Source: Augochlora pura (taxonomy: Eukaryota; Arthropoda; Insecta; Hymenoptera; Halictidae). From it: 64,000 nt of DNA. The position numbers were made by a program, and so were the translations under genes. The notes beneath the pieces are model-generated. The model was not told the DNA's origin and did no database searches. It saw only the letters and a list, made by a program, of their open reading frames with translations. Positions 29,301 to 41,300 of the stretch are shown here, in pieces; position 1 is the first letter of the stretch, and every line of letters begins with the position of its first letter. The DNA is taken from contig NC_135779.1 in the NCBI RefSeq assembly GCF_028453695.1, forward strand, positions 4,154,001 to 4,218,000. The letters are read 5' to 3'.

Positions 29301-32300
29301 TATGTTGACCGTCTGTTAATAGATCTGATAGATATCTTAGGTATTTGCTTAAAATTTTCAGCTTAAAATTGCAAGCTGTTGGCTCCGACTTACGTTGTTG
29401 CACGATGCACTGGGTGAAAGGATCTCCAGTATACCCGCTCATGCAAACGCACATTGGCGTGTGGCTGACGACCCGACACTCTGTGTTCGAACCACAAGCG
29501 CCTGGACAGGGGTCCCTGCACTTCTGGTTCACGCAAGCCAAGTTTGCTGGGCACTCGCTGTTGCTGACACACTCTGGCCTGCAATTTGGCGGTGCACCGA
29601 CGAAATCGGCTATGCACGAACAAGATGGCGAGTCGTTCACCACGCGACATTGTGCGTTCGGTCCGCAGGGGGATGGTTGACAGGGGTTCACGGGCTCGGG
29701 TGGTGTTTCCGCTATCAGAGAAAATGACGATTCAGAATTGTGATTTCGATGATAGTCGAAATCGCAGAATAAGTCCTCGAACTTTATTATATCGTTCGTA
29801 TGAATGAATGTACGGCAATATGGGACACCGAAAGGATAAGATCTCAATGATCTCTTATTTAAGAACGCTAAAAGGACTTAGTCTGCGACCATATGTCACG
29901 GAGTTCTGCTTACGTATCGGATCGCATCTGGTAAAAGGATCTCCAGAGTGTCTCGGTAGACAACTGCAGATCGGATTATGGCCGACCACCTGGCACTGTG
30001 TCCTGAGTCCACAAGTGCCCAAACATGGGTCAATGCACTTCTGATTGCTGCAGGCTAAGTTACGCGGGCAATCGGTGCTGACGGTGCACTCGGGTCTGCA
30101 AGTTGGGGGCGTGCCTAGGTATCCTTGCACGCAGGAGCAGACAGCTTGGCCATTGACAACGCGACATTGACTGTTTGGACCGCATGGGGAGGGTCTACAT
30201 GGGTCTTGAGGCAGCGATTCTAAAGGAGAACATGGTGACGATAAAACACCGAGTAATGAATCGACTCTACGAGGTCGAGGATCAATCTATATGCACCTTG
30301 TAAGACAGAGCAGATTACGAACGCGTTTCCGGACATGCCAGCTGGACAGCTGCACATGGGGATGTGGTTGTAGACGTTACAAATCGCGCTTTGACCGCAC
30401 GTACCGACGCAGGGGTCTATACACCTGTTGCGCGAACAGGCTCTGTTCTGAGAGCAATCGTCGTTGATCACGCACTCGGGTTGACAGCGAGTTAGAGGGT
30501 CCCCTAAGTAGTTCAGAGGACAGGTGCATAATCCGTTATTGCATTCTGCGTTTACGCCGCATGGTGAAGGGTTGCAAGGATCTGACGGGACATCCACTGC
30601 TGTAAAGGGAAATCGGTTATACCGTATGGCTACGACTGTAGGTTCTTAGTGAACGTGGACCGAGGGTCTTACATGGTGGTGGTAAAGGCTGACAACTAGT
30701 GAATGGGTCTCCGGTGAAACCTTCGGGGCAAACGCACGTGGGAACGTGCTGGATCACATTGCAAGTTGCTCCTATTCCGCAGGAGCCGGGGCAAGGGTCT
30801 GCGCATCTCTCCCTCATGCAAGCCCTGTTGCTAGGGCAATCAGGGTTTATGGTACACTCTGGACGACAGTTCGGCGGACTACCTATGTAGGTCGGTGAAC
30901 AGGAACAAGATGGAGAGCCACCTATGTCGCGGCACTCTGAGTTGGGGCCACAGGGTGATGGCACACAAGGGTTTTCTACGAGGGCTGGCGATGGCTCTGA
31001 AAATAAGCGGTTCTCCGTGGTGATCAGCCTGCTGAATGATATCAGGGGTTCCAAAGTGGATTGACGTGTAATTTGATAAAAGCATGGAAAATTTTACAGC
31101 TCGTTGCTTGCGAATTTAAAGGGTCAATTGGATCCTGCCTGCTGGCTAGTCTAAGAAGGGATTCCGATTTCTTACTTGGCGTCGGGAAGCATCTGGTGAA
31201 GGGGTCGCCGGTGAAGTCCAACCTGCAAGTGCAGATCGGACTGTGATTGACGACCCTGCAGTCGGTGTTTTCGCCGCAACGGCCTGCGCAAGGATCGTTG
31301 CACTTTTGACCGATGCAGGCTCGGTTCAGAGGGCATTCTGAGCTGACGACGCACTCCGGTCGGCATCCAGGTGGATTGCCAACGTAGCCAAGGTAGCAGG
31401 CACAGACTGCCTGACCGTTTGACACGTGGCACTGACTGTTCGGTCCGCACGGAGAGGGGTTACACGGGTTTACTGGCTCAGGGGCTGCAAGTGGTTTGTA
31501 ATTTGTGTCATTCTCATGGTTCTCCAACACACTTCAACCCAGACGTAGCAGATTATTGGCATTAGTCGGGTTAATCGCTTGCACTGTTCAACACTCGGAT
31601 GCGCTGTAGCACTCTTGAATTTGTAACATTTAGGGAACGTTTGTAATCATTCGTGTTTTTGAGAAAATAAATTTGAATGAAAATGATGATGTTTGATTTT
31701 GCAGATAGTGGAAAGTATGATGAATTTAAAACGGGATGATATTTTAAAAATTTCACCAAAATTCAAGACAATTGGTTCAATTTTGAAAAAAGTAATTCGG
31801 ATAAGAAAAATAGTTAAGAAAATCAGGTTTTTTCAAAATCAGTTTTCTCTTCAAAAGCAAGAACAAATCCTAAGAACGTTCACTGAAGGTCACAAAAGTG
31901 ATTAAAATTGTCGAGCAGTATTATCGTTGGTCATATTACGATGGAAGCAACGTCGATGGTTAAGGCGTGGCTATCGTTAGGGTCGCTACCAGGCGTTGAT
32001 GATCACGCGGATGATGAAAGGCGATGATTGAATGGGCATGGTAACAGAGACTTACTGGTCTGCTGCTGTACGTAGCAGTTGGAGAACGGGTCTCCGGTGT
32101 ATCCGGGCCAACAAGTGCAACTCGGCAGGTGATTGATCACCGTGCAGTCAGCGTTCTGGCCACAGGTGCCGGGACAAGGGTTCTGGCACTTGGACCGAAT
32201 GCAGGCCAGGTTCGAGGGACAATCTGAGCTGACTGTGCACTCTGGTCGACATCCTTCGTAGGGGTTTCCTATGTAATCCGGGGCACAGGAACAGGAACCT

Positions 32301-35300
32301 GCTCCGTTTTGCTCTTTGCAAATCGCATTGGGACCGCAGGGTGACGGCTGACATGGGGACACCGTGGGTTCGGCTAAAAATCGGTCACAGGGTCAGTTGT
32401 TAGCTCTTCACACCGGTACCAAACACTCTCTTCCCCAGGCTGTTAATTCAATCGCTACATATTTCACCCAGGTTTCAGAGTACAATCGCTGGTTCAAGTG
32501 GGACATTAACTCTTCGCAATATATCATGGACTCGGAAGTCCCAGGGAAAGGTAGTGTTTCTCTTCACAGTATAAAGGGTTAATTGTGTTCGAGTATTTGC
32601 TAGGGGTCTTACGTCGTTTCAACGTGCACTGCGTGAAGGGATCGCCAGTATAGCCGGTTAGGCATCCGCACATGGGTGTATGACTGACCACGCGACATTC
32701 CGCGTTGGAACCACACGATCCTGGACAAGGATCCTGACACTTCCGGTTTACGCAAGCCAAATTGCTCGAGCACTCGCTGTTGCTCACACATTCGGGTCTG
32801 CAGTTCGGTGGGGAACCGATAAAGTCGGGCAAACAGGCGCACGACGGGCTCCCGTTGATCGTTTGGAAGATTGAATTGGGTCCGCATTGGCAGGATTCGC
32901 ACGTGTCTTCTGTTGGGGTGGTTATCGCTGCCGGGAAGAGTCAGGAAGAGTGTTAATCCAAGAAAGAATTACACTTCCATCGAATCTGAACTTTCCCTTG
33001 GACTTCTTGGTAAATTTGTCTGTTGAGTACGATTTTTAATCTGTGGTCCTTTTTCTGACAAATATTCAGATCTTTGTACATTTTCATTAACTGTGTCATA
33101 CAAATCTAGAGTAGGGAAACGTTTGTTTAGGAAATCGCTTGTATAGAGAATAGTAGCAGTTGCTTTAAAGAACTACAGACGAAGGAAAAGAAAGAAATAT
33201 TCGCAACCACCAGACAAAAATGTACAAGAAATCTCCATCGAAAACGAGAGATCCGAGGGAAAGTTAAAACTCGTTTGGCTACCAATAGATCCATTGATCT
33301 ATACGATCGTGATCCTTACGCATAAACTCGCATCTAGTGAACGGATCACCAGTGAATCCCGAGGGGCAGCTGCAAACTGGGTTATGGTTCACGACCTGGC
33401 ACAATGCCCTCAGTCCGCAAGTGCCTACACAAGGATCGATGCACTTCTGGTTGTTGCAAGCTTGGTTCCTGGGACAATCTGAGCTGATTACGCATTCTGG
33501 TCTACAAGATGGCGGACTACCAAGGTATCCTTGCACACAAGAGCACACAGCTTGACCGTTTGTGGTGCGACATTGGCTGTTGGGTCCGCAGGGAGTTGGA
33601 TTGCAAGGGTTCGTCTGGGGCGGTTCTACAGAAACAAGAGTTCTTGTCAGTCTCTCTAGAAAAACAGGATTGGATCTACGATCTTCGTACCTTCGACTCT
33701 GTCACACGATAGGAAAGCGTTTCCGGACATTCCCATGGGGCAACTGCACATGGGCACGTGGTTCAGGGCATTGCAAATGGCATCTCTGCCGCATGTACCT
33801 GGACAAGGGTCCATGCACTTGTTGCGAACGCAAGCTCTGTTTAGAGGACAGTCATTATTGAGAACGCACTCTGGTCGACAACTGGTATAAGGGTCGCCCT
33901 GATAGTCTGGCAAGCAGGTGCATACACCTGCGTTGCATTGCGCATTCGGTCCACAAGGCGATGGGTTACAGGGATCGGTTTCGGAGGGCGGAGCTGAAAG
34001 AAGTTTCGTAGAGATTTACACCGAGTTCGAACACATTTCGTTATCACAGTAATGCAACTGTGTTTGTTCTAAAAATTGATCTCGTCTCAAATATTTTGAG
34101 ATAAAAAGAAGCTGCCATTACAAAGTATTTGAAAAACTATTTAAGAATTTACTGAAAACTGAAGTAGGAATCTACTCCATTTGATAACTGAACAATGAAA
34201 CAGTTTAGAAGAAGAGTTTTCGAAGAAGAGTTCTTACTCTGTTGAGGTGGTGCAGGGTAGCAATTGCTGAAGGGGTCGCCAGTGTACCCTTCGATGCACA
34301 TGCACATAGGCACATGATTGAAGACGCTACACTGTGCCCCAACTCCGCAGGACCCTGAGCAAGGATCCGAGCACCGTTGTCTGATGCAGGCTCTGTCGCT
34401 AGGACAGTCGGGATTGATAGTGCACTCCGGCCTGCAACTGGGAGGGCTGCCAATATAATTGGCCAGACACTGACAGGACGGTCCACCGTTAACAACGCGA
34501 CATTCTGAGTACGGACCGCAAGGAGACGGGAAACAGGGTTGCGAAACTTCGACTTCCGTGGGCGCTTGAGGTGCTGTAAGGATAGTTAGATAATTGTCGG
34601 TGTTGCCACTGATTATGGTGCCAGCTGAGGGTGTCTTACGTGGAATTGGGAAGCATCTGGTGAAAGCATCTCCTGTGTACGAATCTCTGCAGGCGCAAAT
34701 CGGACTGTGGTTGCGGACCACGCAAGTGGCGAACGTGCCACAGGAGTTAGGGCAAGGATCCACGCACTTCCGGTTCATACAGGCTCGGTTCTCGGGGCAT
34801 TCTGAGTTTAGGACGCATTCTGGGCGACACATGGGAGGTGATCCTGAGTATTCTGGTAAGCAGGAGCAGACTCCTTGGCCGTTGACCACGCGACATTGAC
34901 TGTTGGGGCCACAGGGTGAGGGGTTGCAAGGGTCCTTGTACTGTGTGTCTTCTACAATGATTGGATCATTTCTTAAAGAACCGTTGCTGAGAGAAATTTA
35001 ATTTGGAACTGTATAATCTCGTTTACCAATTCTTACGCTCCGAGATAGCCTCTAAACTAACTATTCCTTACAAAGATGAAACTTTACTAAATAAAAAATG
35101 ATCCTTTAGGTTTGTGATATGACGTATGAAGTAGGTTCATTATATCGAAACGGAGTACATCAATTTAAAAATAATATTCCATTAGTAGATAATGAGGATT
35201 AATTTTAATTCCATGTAATACTTCGATCGACAGATCGATAAATTAAATATGCCGATAACAAGACTCGCGAGCAACAAGTTTCAGTAACAGAGATTCTACA

Positions 35301-38300
35301 GACAAGCTGGAAGGATGTACGCATACCTATCTCACGGATCAAGGTGCAATATTGGAAAGGATTTCCGCTGTACCCTGCAATGCACGTGCATGCAGGTCGA
35401 TGATTGATGACCTGACACTCGGCGTTGGCGCCGCAGGTTCCGGGACACGGGTTCTGACACCTCGAGCGGATGCAGCTCAAGGTGGAAGCGCAATCCGTGT
35501 CGATCACGCACTCCGGTCGACAGCCTTCGTAAGGGTTCCCGATGTAATCGGGGAGGCAGGAGCAGGAGCCGACGCCGTTTTGTTCTTTGCACACTGCGCT
35601 GAAGCCGCAGGGGGATGGTTCACAGGGGGAGAGATAGACAGGTACAGCTAAGAATTTGTAGAAATTAATTAGAATTGAAACGAAGAGATGAGAAAATGGA
35701 AGTTCGAGTAACATTTGGTGGATCGACACCGAATACTCTGAGATTCTTACGTGGCTTAGGGTTGCACTGAGTGAAGGGGTCGCCAGTGAAGTCGCTGGGA
35801 CACACACACATCGGTGTGTGACTGACAACGCGACAGTCGGCATTGGCAGCGCAAGAACCCGGGCAAGGATCCCTGCATTTCTGATTTATGCAGGCTAGAT
35901 GGCTAGCGCATTCGCTGTTACTGATGCACTCGGGTCTGCAGTTTGGAGGAGCGCCAATGAACTCCGACAGGCAAGAGCAAGAGGGTGCATCGTTCGCGAC
36001 GCGACATTGCGAGTTGGGACCACATGGGGAAGGTTCGCAAGGGTTCGTGATTGGTACATCGTTCGCTAAAAGTAATTAGTCATCAGTGTACTATCGATAT
36101 CTCAAGTTCCTGATTCAGTTAGGGAGGTCTTACGTTGGAAGATGCACCGGACAAAAGGATCGCCAGTTAATCCTGGCGAGCAACTGCACACGGGGTTGTG
36201 GTTAACCACGTTGCATACCGCACTGATGCCACAGGAGCCAGGACAGGGGTTCACGCATCTCTGATTGCTACAAGCTTCTGTCAGAGGACAGTCCGAGCTT
36301 ACCGTGCACTCTGGCCTGCAAGCAGGCGGTACACCCAGGAAACCTGACACGCAGCTGCATACTGGTTGACTGTTCACCTCTCGGCAGACGCTGTTCGGGC
36401 CACAGGGCGAGGGCGAGCAAGGGTTGCGTTGTATAGGATCTGTCATTCCAGCGATTAAGAGAGTATTCAGAATCATTAATTGATGCAAGATGGAAATTGT
36501 GGACTGTATAGTCTAATTCAAGATCATCTACCCTTTCTCCTAAATCGAAAAAAAACTGAAAAGAAGTTGTACCTCGTGCAACGGTACACTGGACAAAAGC
36601 GTTCCCCTCCATTCCATTAGGGCAGCTACACATGGGAATGTGATTGAACACGAGACACTGTGCATTTCTGCCACAGGTGCCTGGGCAAGGATCAACGCAC
36701 TTGTTCCTCACGCAAGCGCGATTCTGAGGACAATCGGTGTTCAACACGCACTCCGGTCGGCAGCCTACGTAAGGATCACCTTGATACTCGGGTAAACAGG
36801 TACACACGCCATTGTTGCATTGGGCATTGGGTCCGCAGGGTGTGGACGCACAGGGATCAGTGACAACTGGTTGAGCTGTGAAAGAAATGATCGATTCCGT
36901 GGATTTCTGCTAGTCTTTCGAGTGACAAATTGTATCGATTAAGGGTGACTCTGATGGAAAGTATCTTACGTGGTTCGGTGGGAGTCAGGTAACAGTTGCT
37001 GAAGGGGTCGCCGGTATAACCTTCGGGACAGGTGCACACGGGGACATGGTTGTACACCGTGCAGAGCGAGGTGACTCCACAGGAGCCTTGACAAGGGTCT
37101 CTGCACTTCTCTCCTGAGCAGGCGAGACTCATGGGGCAGTCGGAGTTCACCCGACACTCTGGTCGACAGTTCGGAGGGGAGCCAATGTACCTGATTAGAC
37201 AGGAGCAAGACGCGGTGCCCCCGATATTCCTGCACTCTGCGTACAGACCGCAGGGGGAAGGCACGCAGGGGTCTATCGGGGCTAGAGCGTTGTCGTTTTG
37301 GGGTGGTTCTGCAATTCGAAGCGTTATCTCGGAAATGAGGATGATAGTGAAAATGTTGATCTATCTATTCACATTAAACACCCGGTCTAGCCTCGACAAC
37401 TGTCACTGGTTCATTCTGACGTCTTTCAAATATTTCGAGAGACAGCGTGAGAAGTGTTAAGAAAAAGCATGGCACAGTTCTTCTTTGGTAAAAGTCCGAG
37501 GATTGGCAATCTTTCTGGCAGAAGTCGGACATGTAGGTAGACCTAACAGGTTTAGCGCGACAGTTATCGAGACGTGACTATAATTCGTGTGTAATAATGA
37601 GGATGTTCGAGTTTCGCAGAGGTCAAACTGATGAGATGACAAGATGGATGAAGTATCCGCAAAGAGAAATTCTTACGTGGAGCAGGGAAGCAAGTGGTGA
37701 ACGGGTCTCCGGTGTATCCATTGTTGCAGGAACAAATTGGGCTGTGGTTGATCACCCTGCATTGCGTGTTGATGCCGCACGAGTTCGCGCAGGGGGACGT
37801 GCACCTTTGGTTGATGCACGCTAACTCCCGGGGACAATCGTTGTTCACCACGCACTCGGGTCGACAGTTCGGCGGGTTTCCAATGAAATTCGAGAGGCAG
37901 GTACATACGGCGTGGTTGTCCACGTTTCGACACTTACTGTTGGGTCCACAGGGGGACTGGCTACACGGGTCTACGGGGGTCGCTGTGTGGGGTAAAAGTA
38001 TATTAGAGGACCTGCGTGACAGGTCGATTGGGCGGTGATTGGTCTAGCTAGGTGCTGTTTTGTGCTCGAGTTCTGGCTACTGGTGCAGTGTACCTAACAC
38101 AGGGTGCTTCAGCTATGCGTCGCATCTGCGGTTTCGATAAAACTGTGACGATGAGTTTGGAAATATCAAACTTCGTTGAGGTCGAAGATGGACTTGGCTG
38201 AAGCACTCTTAGCAGACTATAGAACTCCTAGAGGTTCTAGCGATCTAGGATTTGGAAGCGATTAAGGCAGCTTACGATCAGACAGGGCCGGGGTACAGTA

Positions 38301-41300
38301 GGTGAAGGGGTTGCCAGTATGTCCAGGGTTACAAGAGCAGACGGGCACGTGATTGACGGTTTGACATTGGGCCTGCAGTCCACAGGTGCCTAGACAGGGG
38401 TCCCTGCACCTGACACCCATGCAGGCCATCGTCTTCGCGCAATCAGAGTTTTGCGTGCACTCGGGCCTGCAGCGGGTGTACGGGTCACCTAGAAAATCTG
38501 GTGGACAGGAGCACTGGCCGACGCCGTTGTTCTCACGGCATAGAGCGTTGATGCCGCATGGGGAAGGTCTGCAGGGTTCGCTAATGCTTGGGCGTTCATC
38601 TGATGGGAAAAGAGAAACACTTTCGCTTAGGTATGAGACGGACATGCAGCGGTGGTCGGTCAAAGCTTGTGCGATGCCATGGGCTTGCTTCTCGGTTCAG
38701 CTTCTCGGGTTCGTGCGGTGACGACATGATCAAGCGGAAGCTGACATACGGATGGCGATTCAAGTTCTTCAGCAGTACAATCACGACGATGTTCGAGTGG
38801 TTCATGGTTTTTTGTTAGGGCGGGTGCGTGTTTCATGGGCTACTACTCGTAGTTGTCGCAGGTATTATTTTCGACGTTATTTGCGGGTCGTTTTGGGTTT
38901 GCTTGGGTCTTATTAGGGGTTGTTAGGGGCGGCATACTTCTCAATGCATAAGCGTGTTTCAGGGATTTTCCTATAAGCATGGTCAGGGATACATTCGTTT
39001 GTGTTCCGCGGCTAGTTCGATTGTGGGACACAGGGATGATTATTCCTCGAGGCCGAGGAACTTATGTACTATGTCTAAATCCTAAATTGAATGATGAGTA
39101 CGAAAAGCGGTATGCTTGGGAATGATCACTGCGTGCAGCATTCTCGCCAATGGGGGTGTATTGGTGTCAGATGTCTTTGAGGGGGTGAGTGCGATTATTT
39201 ATGAGCCTATACTCCATAGGCCCCGCCACCATTTTTCTTCGAGCACGGGGTTACATTCGGGGCTAGTACGCATGGGGGGTTGGTGAAGGCGTGCTCTTCT
39301 CTATGAGCTCGTTAATCGCAGTTCGGGTTGATGATTATAGTCAACTCGGTTTCATTCGTACATGAGCATTATGTTTTCAAGGCCCCGCCACCTTGGCGAC
39401 GCTTTGTCGCCGAGTCTCTCTGTTAGGGCCTCTGTTATTTCATTCCTCGTCCACGGGGACGCTGTTTCTACTATGAGATAGACTGGATGACGTTACGAGA
39501 GGAGCGGTCAAGCACTTACCTGCGTCGCCCGCATGCGATCGGCGAGAGTTTGCGATAAAAGGAGCAAAAGATAAATGATTGACAGCGATTCTGTTGAAGT
39601 GAACTCACCCTTGGACACTGGTTCGCAAACGCTGAATGGATTGCCGGTATAGCCTTCGGTGCAGGCGCATACCGCCTGATGGTTCACGACCGAACACTGC
39701 GCGTTCGAACCGCACAAACCGACACACGGATCGCGACACTTCTGTTGCAAACACGCTAAGTGCGGCGGACACTCCGGATTGATCGTACACTCGGGCCGGC
39801 AATTAGGCGGCACACCGATGTAATTTTGTGTACACGAACACACGGGACTCTCACCGCGCACTTGACACTCCGCGTTGGGACCGCATGGCGATGGCTGGCA
39901 CGGGTTCACTGGTCTTGGAGGCTCTCCTGTGACAATTACGAAAAACGTTGTTTAGCTTCCGAGATTTCGATGCATTATACTGAGAAGAACCAATCTGACA
40001 ATTGTGGGGGTAGATACAGAATGACTTTAATAAGCTGAACAATGTCTTTTAATTCTTTAAACATCTTTACTGCTTTGCAAATAACCGCGGATAAATATGT
40101 AGAACTCATTCTAATATATTAAATTATAATACTCACTGGGCATCGGGTAACATCTAGTGAAAGGATCACCGGTATGTCCCTCGTAGCAGCTACATATTGG
40201 ATTATGGTTAACGACATGGCACTTGGAGTTCTGTCCACAGGTACCAGGACACGGATCCTGACACTTGTTGCTGAGGCAAGCTTGAGTCAAAGGACAGTCA
40301 GCGCTGACTATGCACTCGGGTCTGCAGGCTGGTGGACTGCCAATCAATCCTGGCTGACAGGAGCAGACTGCATGATCGTTTATCACTTTGCAGATGCTGT
40401 TTGCACCGCAAGGTGATGGGGTGCAGGGCTGTTTTCTGGGTTCTTGAAAATAGAGAGAAAAATTTTAGTTACAATGAGGCAGATATCATAATTGATATTT
40501 TCTAATACAGAGTTTTAGGAAGCCAGAAATGTATAAAATCAGCAGCCTAAGTGTCATTAAGGTTAACATACCGTCAGCTATGTGCGGTCGGCACAGAGTG
40601 AATGGATCTCCAGTGGTGCCTGGGGGACAGCTGCACATTGGGATGTGATTGACAACATCGCAACGCGCACTCGTGCCACATGTGCCCACGCAAGGATCCA
40701 CGCAATAATGATTGACGCATGCTTTCACTCGAGAACAGTCTGAGTTCATAGTGCATTCCGGTCGACAGTAGGAATAGGGATCGCCGAAGTAATTTTGCAG
40801 ACACTTGCAATTACCCTCCTCGCATTCTGCGTTCGGTCCGCAAGGGGATGGGTTGCATAGGTCTTCAGGTACTTTCGGTTGTTCTGTAAAAAGAAGCACA
40901 CGCATGCATAAAATTTCCATTCTCATTACTAAGAAAACATAGTCATTATCGAATCCCCAAGAACTCAAATTAAAGGTAGGCGAATGTACTTTAATATAAG
41001 ATTATTGTAACTTGAAAATAATTATAATAGTGTTCTAAAAATCTAAAGAAATTAGGTTCTCACTCATTAGTTGCGTGCACAGGGTGAAAGGATCGCCAGT
41101 GTATTCCGGTTGACAGAGGCAAACAGGAATGTGATTCTGCACCCGGCAATCCGCGTTTTGGCCACAGGAGCCGACACAAGGATCTCGACACTTCTCGGAA
41201 ATGCAAGCCTGGTTCGATGGACAGTCCGTGTTGACAACACACTCCGGTCGACAGTTCGGTGGTAGTCCGATATAATTCTTCAGACAGGAGCAGGCAGCTT

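Noticed and set aside
31693..31905. A 70-codon plus-strand frame in a long intron
   Set aside because: Lys/Ile/Phe-rich, AT-driven, no recognisable motif, no regulatory context. Consistent with chance.
35327..35347. Exact 3' end of the F exon of cycle 5
   Set aside because: Two phase-1 donors nine bases apart are both plausible. I used the outer one but do not claim alternative splicing without RNA evidence.
38600..39608. A hidden tRNA or protein gene in the G+C-rich intron
   Set aside because: No cloverleaf with matching A and B boxes and no long frame with family features. Only short hairpins and a duplicated 12-mer are supported.
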